Assembly (NCBI RefSeq): GCF_011007365.1 | Contig: NZ_WFKM01000012.1 | Location: forward strand, 124,001 to 188,000 | Reading direction: 5' to 3' | Length of the DNA: 64,000 nucleotides | Source: Sphingobacterium sp. xlx-96 | GTDB taxonomy: Bacteria > Bacteroidota > Bacteroidia > Sphingobacteriales > Sphingobacteriaceae | Shown: positions 43,017 to 52,670 of the stretch, piece after piece | How positions within the stretch are numbered: position 1 is the first letter of the stretch | Layout of the letters: every line of letters starts with the position of its first letter | Position numbers and translations under genes: made by a program | Notes under the pieces: model-generated | The model's input: only the letters and a program-made list of their open reading frames with translations | What the model was told of the DNA's origin: nothing | Database searches by the model: none

Positions 43017-44014
43017 AAATTGACCAAGTTAATAGAAGGTTTTGGAGTACAGAGAAATACGAAAGCAGACAATATTTTAACTACCTTTGGATTAGCTAGG
43101 TATTAATTACAGATTAAATTTTAAGATATGTTTACACGAATAAATTTCTTGGTTTTTTTTACCCTATTATTTCAGTCAAGTTACGCTAGTAGTAGCGTTA
43201 ACCCCTCCGCTATAGTTACAGAAAATTTAAACATTTATAAAACACAGGCAACGGGTGGTGGCTATAATAGTCCAGATAGTATTGAGATGCAACTATTACC
43301 AAATGTGCTACTTCGAACCGAGGACAAAAAGATAGTACAATGTGTAATAATGAATAAGACAGAAGAAATATTTCATTTTGCTAATCAGTTTATAATAGAA
43401 CGACTTGTAAATGGCAGATGGCAGATTGTGCCTTTGCGCGAAAATCTTGGATGGGAAGATTCTCTTGGAATTCTCAGGCCTAAATCGAAAAATTCACGGC
43501 CATATGCTATTCCATCCATTTTAGCTGATGAATTTAAAAAAGCTGGCAGATATAGGTTATGTAAAGAGTTTTGGTTTAAGAGTAAGCCTGAGCAGAAAAT
43601 ATTGGTGACTGCAGAATTTACTATTAAATAGTGAAGTTCTATACTATAACTTGTGTATGTAAATACTAATGGGCATTTCAACTCCATTAGTATTTTTTGT
43701 TTATTATTTTACAGGTCTGAATATATAAATTGCTTATCGAAGCTGCCTTTACTTTTTTTCTGAAAGTGTATGTTTTCAGAGGCCACCAAGAACTTTCATA
43801 TCTGTTGGTGATTCAATCGAATCATGAAAGTTTTGTTGTCTCCGACCGACTTTTCATCCTACAATACGATCGTAAATGGCATCCCACAAAGCTATTCTTT
43901 TTGTTAAAGCCTCTTTTGACACCTTTTTTATGGTATCCCATTTTGCTTCATCTTCCCCCGCTAGCTCCATAATCATCTGCATAGCAAGAGGCCCATGCTC
44001 ATCGCCGTCCAATT
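42989..44014 (+). repeat. 1026-bp tandem duplication, unit 2
   Basis: Second unit, shifted by exactly 1026 bp. The non-coding flanks and the DUF3050 3' part are nearly identical to unit 1. Most differences fall inside the Ig-like gene. Confidence 0.93.
43128..43631 (+). CDS. Secreted Ig-like domain protein, copy 2
   Basis: A 167-residue paralog of 42102, with the same signal peptide and first 80 residues. Substitutions concentrate downstream: FHFANQ for LYFANK, ERLVNG for ERFVNG, EDSLGILRP for EEYLGVVRP, SRPYAIPS for SQPYGIPF, and KEFWF for KKLWF. About 14 of 20 base changes alter an amino acid, more than expected under neutral drift. It sits behind only a lipoprotein fragment, so its expression needs read-through or a promoter inside the unit. 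Confidence 0.7.
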   Translation: MFTRINFLVFFTLLFQSSYASSSVNPSAIVTENLNIYKTQATGGGYNSPDSIEMQLLPNVLLRTEDKKIVQCVIMNKTEEIFHFANQFIIERLVNGRWQIVPLRENLGWEDSLGILRPKSKNSRPYAIPSILADEFKKAGRYRLCKEFWFKSKPEQKILVTAEFTIK

Positions 44015-44630
44015 CGATATGACGTTCAAAATAATAGATAAATTTCTGCAAATCAGTATCGGGAAAACGAACCTGGATTTCTTTGAGTATAGCACTAAAC
44101 ATGCCTGGAATTAAATCTTCTCTGCCAAAAGTAAAAGCAGCAGCAACTTCGTGATCTCCTCCATCAAAAATAACAGTAAAGGTATAGTCTAAAAAAGCTT
44201 TTATACGTGGATCAGCCTCCAGTCCACCTATAGCTTCTCGAACCTGTACACCTTGCTTGATAAGGGTGACGAACTGATCGATAGCAGCGGTATCTGCCCC
44301 CATTGAAATCATCGCATCCAAATACATTTCAAAATGACTTAACCGTCTTCCGTCAATATACTCGTCCGATTCTTCGGCCAACACAATTTCATTAATAAGG
44401 TATCTTGTATTTGGATATTCTGAAGCTACCCAGGGTACCTGTGTGCATGTAAGGCGCCTTTGTAAACTTTTCAATAAAGACATAAAATCCCAAACGGCAT
44501 ACACGTGTACTTCGGTAAATAAACGTAAATCGTTAATACTACTAATTTTGGAGTATAACGGATGTGCTAATAATTGTTCGCGTTCATTTTGGATATACGC
44601 ATTAATCTCTTCAATCTTATTCATATACAA
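43854..44630 (-). CDS. DUF3050 (heme-oxygenase-like fold) protein
   Basis: A 258-residue all-helical protein. Landmarks are LRLFTEVHVYAVWDFMSLLK, RRLTCTQVPWVASEYP, INEIVLAEESDE, HFEMYLDAMISMGAD, and [20 protein letters not shown]. The paired E/H/D positions ([36 protein letters not shown]) suggest a metal-binding heme-oxygenase/TenA-like fold. The family (DUF3050) has no established function. The 3' third is duplicated at 42828. Confidence 0.88.
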   Translation of the reverse strand: MYMNKIEEINAYIQNEREQLLAHPLYSKISSINDLRLFTEVHVYAVWDFMSLLKSLQRRLTCTQVPWVASEYPNTRYLINEIVLAEESDEYIDGRRLSHFEMYLDAMISMGADTAAIDQFVTLIKQGVQVREAIGGLEADPRIKAFLDYTFTVIFDGGDHEVAAAFTFGREDLIPGMFSAILKEIQVRFPDTDLQKFIYYFERHIELDGDEHGPLAMQMIMELAGEDEAKWDTIKKVSKEALTKRIALWDAIYDRIVG

Positions 44631-44808
44631 AAGTAGGGATTCGAAGGCGTATAGCTAAAAGAAACAGTAAATTAAATGGTCCTCTTTCTTTATTTAACAG
44701 CCTTCGAACCACAATATTTTGATTCCTAGAGCGATAAAAATTAGCGGTTATCGGGGATAGAAAATGCATAAAACTATTAGCATCTTTGTGTAAGTAATGG
44801 AACTAAAA

Positions 44809-46167
44809 ATGAAAAAAATAACTTTATTTATTACAGCAGTAGTATTAACCTTCACAGGTGCCTGGGCACAATCCCAAAAGCTGTTTCGAATTGACTACAG
44901 TGTGCTAGCCGAATCTGACGCTAAGACAGCGGAAAGCAGAGGCAATGCATTAATGACTGCTTGGGTTAACAAAGAATACTTTAGAGTAGATAATGCTGCA
45001 CTAAGCGGGGTTATATACATCACGCATAAAAACGAAAACTCTTCCTTTGCATTAATACCAGATTCAGAAGAGTACCTGATTAATGACACGAACATCGAAG
45101 AGGAAGAAGAACTGTTACCGATTAAGCTTGTGGCGGGAAAGCAGAAAAAAATAGCCGGCTACAACTGTAAACTGGCACAATTAAAAGTAGACTATGGCAC
45201 AGAAGAGAATGAAGAAGCTTTGATAGAGATTTGGTACACCGACGAAATACCTAGTCTTTATTGGGGAGAATTCCAATTTTTCAAACAACTAAAAGGAGCC
45301 GTATTATCATTATCGGTCGGAGGCAACGGGTTTATAGCAAGTAAAGTACAAAATGAAACATTGGATAATAGTTACTTCGAGGTACCAGATGGTTACACAG
45401 AAATGACCGGTGAAGACATGGATGCAGCCGAGACACAATTGGCCGAGGACCGTTTTCTGTACAGTGAAGAATCCGGTGAATTGTTTGGTATGAAAGACGA
45501 ATCTGATAATATCATAATCGAACCGCTATATACTTACATCGGTATATTTACAGACGACAATGTCGCGCTTGCAATTGATAAAAACGAGAAATATGGTGCA
45601 ATTGATAAAAATGGTAAGGTATTAATCCCATTTACCTATGAATACCTCAACTATGACGATAATACAAAGCAGTATCTATATGGTCAGAATGAAAAATATG
45701 GTCTATTGCATAAAGATGGTAAAACCTTTATACCTGCAAAATATGATATGATATCATTCTTCAACCATGGCATGGCTATGGTCACGATTGGTGAAAAAAG
45801 TGGTCTAATCGATCAAAATCAAAAAATAGTTGTTCCTATCGAACATGCGTTAATTTCTGATTATAACAAAACTAATTTTGCTACTATTGTAGATGAGGAA
45901 TATGTCTTGTACAACATCACGCAAAAGAAAAGAATAGGCGAAACATTTGAATTCATCTATCTGCCTACTGAAAACAACCTCATCCTAGCGCAAAAGGATG
46001 GAAAATATGGATACATTGACGAGAACGGTAAAACACTCATTCCTTTTAAATTCACTTTTGCGAATACATTTTCGGAAAACATGGCAGCTGTAGCAGAAGA
46101 TCCAGAAGCTCTAGAGATATACTATATCGACAGTAAGGGGCAACGTATTCATACTACCGAAGACTAA
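44809..46167 (+). CDS. WG-repeat exported protein
   Basis: A 452-residue protein from ATG 44809 with a signal peptide (ITLFITAVVLTFTGAWAQ). The N-terminal half (to ~185) is a DUF4412-like beta domain (YKI/Y-LA type: KLFRIDYSVL, IAGYNCKLAQLKVDY, DEIPSLYWGEF). The C-terminal half has WG-type repeats: YGAIDKNGKVLIPFTYEYL, YGLLHKDGKTFIPAKYDMI, SGLIDQNQKIVVPIEHA, YGYIDENGKTLIPFKFTF. WG repeats form a beta-propeller-like or beta-stack surface, used for binding. Function unknown. Confidence 0.85.
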   Translation: MKKITLFITAVVLTFTGAWAQSQKLFRIDYSVLAESDAKTAESRGNALMTAWVNKEYFRVDNAALSGVIYITHKNENSSFALIPDSEEYLINDTNIEEEEELLPIKLVAGKQKKIAGYNCKLAQLKVDYGTEENEEALIEIWYTDEIPSLYWGEFQFFKQLKGAVLSLSVGGNGFIASKVQNETLDNSYFEVPDGYTEMTGEDMDAAETQLAEDRFLYSEESGELFGMKDESDNIIIEPLYTYIGIFTDDNVALAIDKNEKYGAIDKNGKVLIPFTYEYLNYDDNTKQYLYGQNEKYGLLHKDGKTFIPAKYDMISFFNHGMAMVTIGEKSGLIDQNQKIVVPIEHALISDYNKTNFATIVDEEYVLYNITQKKRIGETFEFIYLPTENNLILAQKDGKYGYIDENGKTLIPFKFTFANTFSENMAAVAEDPEALEIYYIDSKGQRIHTTED

Positions 46168-46180
46168 TTTTACTTTTCAG

Positions 46181-46216
46181 ATCTCCTCTATGCTGATCAG
46201 TTAGCATAGAGGAGAT
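46181..46216 (+). terminator. Strong hairpin after the WG-repeat gene
   Basis: A perfect 14-bp stem (ATCTCCTCTATGCT with AGCATAGAGGAGAT) and 8-nt loop GATCAGTT, located 13 bp after the stop. Only a short TT follows, so termination may be factor-assisted. Confidence 0.75.
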
Positions 46217-46283
46217 TTCCCCTCATTTCAACAGAAAGCTTTATATTCGTTGACTTATCTTCACAAATCGGGACAACTTTAGC

Positions 46284-48548
46284 ATGGCAAAAAAGTTATT
46301 AAGGCAAGTTTCTAGGGGGACTGTATACATACTTATTATCTTTCTTTTATTCTACGGCAATCTAGTCCTAGCACAAGATCTACTTAACCAACTAAAAAAA
46401 GACTATAACAAAACTAGAGAAGCCAGTATAGAGCGATTTCAGCTAACCGGAAAATACGCACAGGCACTTTTTTTCAATAATCAACAGGACAAGGCCATAG
46501 CTCTTATAGAAGAGAATGTAGCTCTTGCTTCTAAACTTTCCGATGGTAAGTATACGGCCTACCTATATACCGTACTTGCCATGAATAATCGTATACTGGA
46601 CAACGCAACAACCTCAATTGACAATATTACCAAGGCCAAACTATATGCTAAAAAAACAAAGGAAATTGAAATAAAAGGCTATGTAAAGTATGGCGAAGGC
46701 TGGTTGGCGGCTAGAAATAACAAAGAAGCCGAAGCTGTACGCAGTTTTCTTCAGGCATTACAATATTTTGACTCCTCCCCCCCTTCACCTACACTAGAGC
46801 TTCGCAAAGCTTCTGTATATAAAGAACTAACTTCCATATATGCCAATTGGAATGAATATGAATCGCAGGAAAAATACGGAAACCTATCTTTAAAGATAGC
46901 TGAAAAACAAAAGGATCCAAATGCGATCTTTGAAGCTTATATGTCTATGGGTTATATGCATGAACAACAATTCACAGCTAACCCCCATGTACAACGTTAT
47001 AGAGACTTAGCTGAAAAATATTATTTGCAGGCAATAGCCGTATACAATAAAAATAAGCACTCTTTCGCCATTACTTCTAATCTGTCTTTTGTAGCCAACA
47101 ACTTAGCAAATCTCTATTTACGCTTCTACCCGGAAGAGTACAGAGAGAGCGTCCAGTTCTATGCACTGTTAGCACAATCCAAGGGCTTAGAAACGGGGCA
47201 ACACAATCATGTTGCTTCCGCATACGGTATACATGCTGAATTGGCTATACAAGAACAGAACTATGAAAAAGCCAAAGCCAACCTACTTGCTTCACTCGCA
47301 GAGATTAATAAAGAGCCCGTTCCTGACCAACACATACTACTTAGTATTTATGAAAACCTGAGTAATGTATCAGAGTGCGAAGGTAACAACCACGAGGCTT
47401 TACGCTACTACAAACTCTATCTAAAAACCTTTGAAGCAATTTATAACAAAGAGAAACTTGGACTAAGTAAGCGACTCGAAGCCCAATATGAAAAAGAAAA
47501 GCAAATGCAGCAACTCCAAAACCTGCAACTTGAATCCGAGAAAAAGGAACAACAGCTACAACTCATGCGGGCCCTCGGTATACAACAAAGACAGGAGCTT
47601 GAAAACCTAAAACTTCGGGAAGAAAACAACCTCAAACGGTTAGAGCTATCGCAAATGGAGGCTGAAAAACAAGGTCAGGTATTGCGTCTTTCGAAACTTG
47701 AAAGCGAGACTCGGGCCGGCGAAGCTCTGAACTACAGAAAAGAACTTTCTTACCGGGAAAATATAAACCGTTTTTTCACAATTCTGATTGGGACTACATT
47801 TTTATTATTACTACTCTTGTTTTATGCCTATAGACAACGTACGAAGCATATGCGGCAACGTGAACAGCTACATGGCTTAGCTTTGGAAAAAGAGAGGCAA
47901 CGGTCAAATATAGCTACACTAACGGCAATGCTTGATGGCCAGGAGCAAGAACGTGGACGCTTAGCAAGGGATCTTCATGATGGATTAGGGGGGCTATTAT
48001 CTGGGACAAAATTACATCTTTCTCATATTCGTGAAAAATCGGACGATTTTTCAAAACAGCAATTGTCAAGGTCTATCGAACAACTTGACATTGCCGTCGG
48101 TGAATTGAGACGTGTAGCACACAACCTGATGCCTGATCTATTACAGAACTATGGTCTTGAAGAGACTTTGACTGATTACGCTTCACGAATGTCGAACGAT
48201 TCGACCGAAATAAATGTACAATTTTTGTACTATACATACTCCATGGATAAAGATCAAGAGTTGATTACCTATAGAGTCATACAAGAATTAGTCAACAACG
48301 CCATCAAACATGCACAGCCCCATCAAATTATCATTCAGGTTGTAGAAGAAGAGTTCCGATATATGGTTACTGTAGAAGACGACGGTAAAGGATTTGATGT
48401 CAACACGATAAAAAACAACAACAGCGCTGGATTACACAATATTAATTCCCGAGTTCGCTTTTTAAATGGGAATCTACATATACAATCAAGTTTAAACCTC
48501 GGGACCAGTGTTGAGTTTGAATTTCCAAAAAAAGAAAAATATGATTAA
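46284..48548 (+). CDS. TPR-domain sensor histidine kinase (NarL/DesK type)
   Basis: A 754-residue protein: N-terminal signal helix, about six TPR-like repeats in the periplasm (residues ~40-390), a long coiled coil (~400-485, Gln/Glu/Leu rich), a transmembrane helix (FFTILIGTTFLLLLLLFYAY), and the HisKA_3 dimerisation box RGRLARDLHDGLGGLLSG. The HATPase domain has N box (QELVNNAIKHAQP), G1 (EDDGKGFDV) and G2 region (AGLHNINSRVRFLNG). It forms a two-component pair with the next gene, overlapping by 8 bp. Confidence 0.92.
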   Translation: MAKKLLRQVSRGTVYILIIFLLFYGNLVLAQDLLNQLKKDYNKTREASIERFQLTGKYAQALFFNNQQDKAIALIEENVALASKLSDGKYTAYLYTVLAMNNRILDNATTSIDNITKAKLYAKKTKEIEIKGYVKYGEGWLAARNNKEAEAVRSFLQALQYFDSSPPSPTLELRKASVYKELTSIYANWNEYESQEKYGNLSLKIAEKQKDPNAIFEAYMSMGYMHEQQFTANPHVQRYRDLAEKYYLQAIAVYNKNKHSFAITSNLSFVANNLANLYLRFYPEEYRESVQFYALLAQSKGLETGQHNHVASAYGIHAELAIQEQNYEKAKANLLASLAEINKEPVPDQHILLSIYENLSNVSECEGNNHEALRYYKLYLKTFEAIYNKEKLGLSKRLEAQYEKEKQMQQLQNLQLESEKKEQQLQLMRALGIQQRQELENLKLREENNLKRLELSQMEAEKQGQVLRLSKLESETRAGEALNYRKELSYRENINRFFTILIGTTFLLLLLLFYAYRQRTKHMRQREQLHGLALEKERQRSNIATLTAMLDGQEQERGRLARDLHDGLGGLLSGTKLHLSHIREKSDDFSKQQLSRSIEQLDIAVGELRRVAHNLMPDLLQNYGLEETLTDYASRMSNDSTEINVQFLYYTYSMDKDQELITYRVIQELVNNAIKHAQPHQIIIQVVEEEFRYMVTVEDDGKGFDVNTIKNNNSAGLHNINSRVRFLNGNLHIQSSLNLGTSVEFEFPKKEKYD

Positions 48549-49170
48549 AATAGCCATTACAGACGATCACCCCTTGCTTTTAGAGGGGCTAAAAAATATC
48601 TTATCCCAAGAGCCAAACCTTCAGATCACCGCTTGCTACCATAGCGCAGAGGCCTTAAAGCGAGGTGTGGAAGAGACGCCGATAGATGTATTACTACTCG
48701 ATATAAACCTTTCAGACAGTAATGGAATTGACTTAATAAAACCACTACTTGCAGCGTTTCCATCTATGCATATTATCATCTTGAGTGTACATAATGAATA
48801 TGCTGTAATCAATACCGCGTTTCAAGAAGGCGCGCAAGGCTATATACAGAAGAATGCAGGTGTAGATGAAATACTGAACGGCATAAAAACCGTACTTCAT
48901 GGAAACCGATTTAGTTGTTCCCAAACTAAAACCGTGCTAGACAAAAAGGTAAAGGACGCGCTCAGTAGTGTACCCAAGCTTACTCGTCGCGAAAAAGAAA
49001 TATTAGGTGAGGCCGCCGTCGGTCTTACTACCGTCCAGATTGCGGAAAAATTGTTTATCAGTCCGCATACCGTAGAAAGTCACCGAAAAAATCTTATTGA
49101 AAAATTTAAGACATCAAATCTTAGCTCTGCAATAAAACTGGCTATCGAATATGGTCTAATTAGAGCTTAA
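48541..49170 (+). CDS. NarL/FixJ-type response regulator
   Basis: A 209-residue protein from ATG 48541. The receiver domain has acidic residues in TDDHPLLLEGL, phospho-Asp in VLLLDINLSDSNG, and Lys in GYIQKNAGVDEI. The C-terminal LuxR helix-turn-helix is LTRREKEILGEAAVGLTTVQ with IAEKLFISPHTVESHRKNL. The 8-bp overlap with the kinase gene shows translational coupling. DNA targets unknown. Confidence 0.95.
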   Translation: MIKIAITDDHPLLLEGLKNILSQEPNLQITACYHSAEALKRGVEETPIDVLLLDINLSDSNGIDLIKPLLAAFPSMHIIILSVHNEYAVINTAFQEGAQGYIQKNAGVDEILNGIKTVLHGNRFSCSQTKTVLDKKVKDALSSVPKLTRREKEILGEAAVGLTTVQIAEKLFISPHTVESHRKNLIEKFKTSNLSSAIKLAIEYGLIRA

Positions 49171-49625
49171 GCTATCTGTCTTTTTTGAATCGGCGAAAAG
49201 TTTGCTTTAGCACTTATCGCCGATCAATATGCCATATTTCATGATTGGTTTTGATACGCACTTCCCCGTATCCTCCGTAATAAACCATACAGCTGCAATC
49301 TATTTAATCTTTTTCTTGATTGATTAATCTGAATGTATCTTATGGGAATAAGGCTAGATAAAAATTAAATACAACCTTTCTTAAATGTCAAACAAAATTA
49401 CCTACTAATATACACCAGGGACAATCCGGGACATCGGCCATTCTGCCTACAAACAAAAAAAACAAATATAACACTCAAATACAATAAGTTAAGCTTTAAA
49501 AAACAAACACGACTACCCCTCAAAACCAGGTACACTACCCGTTTACTACCCTCAAAAAACACGTAAAACACTCCTTTATTTTGCATATTTGGTGAGCATA
49601 CTGATAAAAGAGAGGAATATTATTC
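49171..49625. other. Gap with a short hairpin
   Basis: About 20 bp after the regulator stop, ATCGGCGA pairs with TCGCCGAT around a ~20-nt loop. It is GC-rich, and no clear T run follows. A minus-strand frame at 49398-49586 looks non-coding. The right end (AGAGAGGAAT, then the ATG at 49626) includes a possible ribosome-binding site. Confidence 0.45.
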
Positions 49626-49835
49626 ATGACGACACATTATAAACTTACTATTTACGAGAGATTAGAAGGTAAACTCAAAGAAGAATACCTACTTACCTCG
49701 GAGGAGATCTCTATCAACCCTATACACTTTTTACCAACAGAAAAAGATAAGCAATCTCCGAACCATTCTATTTCATCAAGATACAATAAGTTAATAACAC
49801 AGATGAAAGAAGAACAAACATCTGTACTGTTATAA
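49626..49835 (+). CDS. Small protein of unknown function
   Basis: A 69-residue soluble protein (THYKLTIYERLEGKLKEEYL, then ISSRYNKLITQMKEEQTSVL). The preceding purine-rich AGAGAGGAAT supports the start. It overlaps the end of the leftward exported protein by 6 bp. Family not recognised. Confidence 0.5.
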   Translation: MTTHYKLTIYERLEGKLKEEYLLTSEEISINPIHFLPTEKDKQSPNHSISSRYNKLITQMKEEQTSVLL

Positions 49836-50402
49836 TGGCCTTGCCCAATTCAATTGAGCATTAAATAGGCATTTCTTGTCTACTAGATTATAGTCTTCAT
49901 CGTAGACAGGAAGATAAAAGAAAAAGTATAAAGGCTTTTTAATTTTCTTAACGGAAACCGACCCGCCTGTTGCCATGTCATAAAAACTGTTGACGGTCCG
50001 GAATGCTTGCCAGGAAGTAGTGGTTCCACCTGTCCCTAAATCAAACCGATGGTCTTCGGCTGATGTAAAATACCAATAACTAGGCGCCTCATCACTCACA
50101 AAAACCTCCTTATCGGCATTAAACAAGGATTCGGCCATTCCTGTCTCCTCAAACCACATCACTTCTTGATCTGCTTTGCCCAATGCAGACTTGTAAATAT
50201 ACTCGTCTGTCGTCACACCTACTAAAAAGCCCTCAACTCCGGTAGACCTTATTTCGAATGAAAAGCTCTTTGGTGTGAGTACATACAGACCATCCCTAGG
50301 AAACACAACCTTACCGTCCTGTATGATCTTGACATCGAGTGACTGCCCTTTGACGCTACCTAATGCCCAGATAAAAGCAAAACAACAAATCAGTTTTTTC
50401 AT
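49830..50402 (-). CDS. Exported protein of unknown function
   Basis: A 190-residue protein from ATG 50402 with a signal peptide (KKLICCFAFIWALGSVKGQ). The mature part is beta-rich (VKIIQDGKVVFP, KSFSFEIRSTGVEGFLVGV) and has the aromatic YWYFTSAEDHRFDLGTGGTT. No family is recognised. It lies 27 bp downstream of the next exported gene on the same strand, so the two probably share an mRNA. Confidence 0.65.
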   Translation of the reverse strand: MKKLICCFAFIWALGSVKGQSLDVKIIQDGKVVFPRDGLYVLTPKSFSFEIRSTGVEGFLVGVTTDEYIYKSALGKADQEVMWFEETGMAESLFNADKEVFVSDEAPSYWYFTSAEDHRFDLGTGGTTTSWQAFRTVNSFYDMATGGSVSVKKIKKPLYFFFYLPVYDEDYNLVDKKCLFNAQLNWARPL

Positions 50403-50429
50403 ATACATCTTATTCATTAAATCTTTTTT

Positions 50430-50924
50430 CTATTGCAGTTTCAAAACTAAACGACATGCCTCGCAGTTTACGGGGCTTGATTGTTTACGATACACATCAA
50501 AATGCACCGTATTCAATATTTTATCTATAAGTGCGTCTCGGGTAGGCTTTCTATCTATTTCGACGGCCTGCATTCTAAGCTCATCCTCTTCCCCAATTTG
50601 CAACAGATAGTACCCAAAATACCCCCTCAACTCGACCACCAAGGTATCTCCTTCTAACTTCCACTGATACGTCTCTACATCGGCAGCGTAACAAGTATCC
50701 AAATTTCCTTCGTAGTAGGTATAGTCCACCGTATTATCCGATCTAAATACAAAATTTCGAGACAAACGGCACCCATCAAAATCCTTTATCACTTCCACCC
50801 CCTCTCGAATAAAACCCGACCGTTCTAACTTCCATATACCAATTAATTTAGCGGCATCTATTTCTTGCGCCACAACCTTACCATAAAACATTACGATCAG
50901 CAATAGGGCGATTCTCAAATACAT
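50430..50924 (-). CDS. Exported lipocalin-like protein
   Basis: A 164-residue protein from the ATG at 50924 (50927 is possible) with a signal peptide (YLRIALLLIVMFYGKVVAQ). It has LIGIWKLERSGFIREG, RNFVFRSDNTVDYTYYEGNL, YQWKLEGDTLVVEL, consistent with a lipocalin-like W-K-L-x-x beta barrel. The C-terminal Cys pair (CEACRLVL) may form a disulfide. It heads a two-gene leftward unit. Confidence 0.6.
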   Translation of the reverse strand: MYLRIALLLIVMFYGKVVAQEIDAAKLIGIWKLERSGFIREGVEVIKDFDGCRLSRNFVFRSDNTVDYTYYEGNLDTCYAADVETYQWKLEGDTLVVELRGYFGYYLLQIGEEDELRMQAVEIDRKPTRDALIDKILNTVHFDVYRKQSSPVNCEACRLVLKLQ

Positions 50925-51066
50925 CATATCCAACAAAAATACGAGTTTAAACAATACTCTCTCCTCCCTGCTTTCCGTGATTTCGACTTTCATTCTCCAG
51001 TTGAACTGACTATAATATGACGGAAAAAGTCCCTACTCTTTTCCGAAATGACTATATTTACCCTGG

Positions 51067-51143
51067 CTTTAGGGGTGTCCGTTGTTACGGACTGAGATAG
51101 ACCCTTTGAACCTGACACGGTTGGTACCGTCGTAGGGAAAAGC
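51067..51143 (+). promoter_or_regulatory. TPP (THI-box) riboswitch
   Basis: The classic core is present: GGGGTGTCCG, then GGACTGAGATAGACCCTTTG, AACCTGACACGGTTGGTACC and GTCGTAGGGAAAAG. P1 forms between CTTT (51067-51070) and AAAG further on. It precedes thiM by ~90 bp and should shut down the operon when thiamin pyrophosphate is plentiful. Confidence 0.97.
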
Positions 51144-51232
51144 AAGAACCTATCAAAGCATAATACAATTGTATTGTGGCCGACACTTCCTCAAAGCCTT
51201 TGAAACGCATATCTTTTAAATCTGGCTTACGC

Positions 51233-52042
51233 ATGGTAAATTCTATCATTAATCAACTGGAGGAACTAAGAACACTCAATCCTCTGGTACACAACATCAC
51301 CAATCTCGTTGTGATGAACAATACAGCTAATGCCTTACTTGCATTGGGTGCCTCTCCGGTAATGGCACATAGTCCTGCTGAGATCGAAGACGTGGTCGCT
51401 CTATCTAGGTCATTAGTGATCAATATTGGGACACTTAGCACCTCTTGGATCGAATCTATGTTTAAAGCCGCGTCTCATGCCAGCACCATAGGCTGCCCTT
51501 GGGTTCTCGATCCGGTTGGTGCAGGCATCTCCGTACTCCGCAATGAAGCCCTTAAGCAGCTTTTAAGCCTTCGACCTACCGTCATCCGGGGCAATGCTTC
51601 CGAAATACTGGCCTTAGCCGACTTCAGTCAAGCTACCACAAAAGGCGTAGATAGTACCGCTCACAGTTCCAGTGCCCTTCATGCTGCTATTAAGCTTCAG
51701 GATAGTTATAAATCCATCATATGTATCTCTGGTGAAATAGATTATATCATCTCTGCAAACGAGATTATCGAAGTCCACAATGGCCATATCATGATGACAA
51801 AAGTTACAGGACTGGGATGTACCTCCTCAGCGCTCATCGGAGCCTTTTTGGGCCTCCGCAACGACACTGTCGAGGAAACTATTGCCGGAGTCGCTGTACT
51901 GAGTCTGGCAGGCGAGCTGGCTGCACGAACCGCTAAAGGTCCCGGAAGCTTACAAATGCATTTGTTAGACGCCCTATACAACCTGGATACCACCACCTTA
52001 CAACGCGAACTTAATATACAGCGCTATGCCCGAAGAGATTAA
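51233..52042 (+). CDS. thiM: Hydroxyethylthiazole kinase
   Basis: A 269-residue enzyme from ATG 51233 that phosphorylates the thiazole alcohol for thiamin salvage. Family motifs: VHNITNLVVMNNTANALLAL, ASPVMAHSPAEIED, WVLDPVGAGIS, VIRGNASEILAL, and the catalytic Cys loop VTGLGCTSSALIGAF. An upstream GTG would add 19 residues with no family match. First gene of the operon under the TPP riboswitch. Confidence 0.95.
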   Translation: MVNSIINQLEELRTLNPLVHNITNLVVMNNTANALLALGASPVMAHSPAEIEDVVALSRSLVINIGTLSTSWIESMFKAASHASTIGCPWVLDPVGAGISVLRNEALKQLLSLRPTVIRGNASEILALADFSQATTKGVDSTAHSSSALHAAIKLQDSYKSIICISGEIDYIISANEIIEVHNGHIMMTKVTGLGCTSSALIGAFLGLRNDTVEETIAGVAVLSLAGELAARTAKGPGSLQMHLLDALYNLDTTTLQRELNIQRYARRD

Positions 52043-52670
52043 CTTTCCATATCCCCTGTATCTGGTTGTGTCCGAACAGGACTGCACAAAATTACCTTGG
52101 CTCCAGGTAGCTGAGGAAGCTATCCTAGGTGGCGTAGATATTATACAGCTGCGCGAAAAAAACACAGATTACCAGGAGTTTGTTAAAAAGGCAAAGGCGC
52201 TAAAAGAAATAACAGACAGGTATCAAATTCCTCTCGTTATTAACGACGCTGTCGATGTCGCTGCTGCCGTCGGCGCCTGGGGCATACACGTGGGACAACA
52301 AGATACGCCTCCCAGTGAGATCGTGGCCCAATACGGGACTAGGTTTCATATTGGATGGTCGATAGAATGCCTCCTACAGTTAGATTCTCCTGAGATAAAG
52401 TACGTACAGCATCTGGGCGTGAGCCCTGTCTTTCGTACGGACACAAAAAAAAACACCATTACAGAATGGGGTATCTCGGGAATAAAGCGAATAAGGGCAT
52501 TAACCACCTTACCACTGGTCGCTATTGGCCATATCAACGAATCTAACATTGCGGAAGCACAACGGGCCGGTGCCTCCAGTATGGCTGTGGTATCTGCTAT
52601 ATGTCACAGCGATAATCCCAAAGAAACAGCATTGACTTTAAAGAGAAAAATTAAAAACAATATATTGTAA
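52026..52670 (+). CDS. thiE: Thiamin-phosphate synthase
   Basis: A 214-residue TIM-barrel enzyme joining HMP-PP and thiazole phosphate. Motifs: DIIQLREKN, VINDAVDVAAAVGAWGIHVG, QHLGVSPVFRTDTK (loop), LTTLPLVAIGHINESNI and AGASSMAVVSAI. It overlaps thiM by 17 bp. Confidence 0.95.
   Translation: MPEEINFPYPLYLVVSEQDCTKLPWLQVAEEAILGGVDIIQLREKNTDYQEFVKKAKALKEITDRYQIPLVINDAVDVAAAVGAWGIHVGQQDTPPSEIVAQYGTRFHIGWSIECLLQLDSPEIKYVQHLGVSPVFRTDTKKNTITEWGISGIKRIRALTTLPLVAIGHINESNIAEAQRAGASSMAVVSAICHSDNPKETALTLKRKIKNNIL

Noticed and set aside
49398..49586. Minus-strand 62-codon frame after the response regulator
   Set aside because: It is Cys/Val/Phe-rich without a start-site context and lies in AT-rich sequence. 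It looks like chance.
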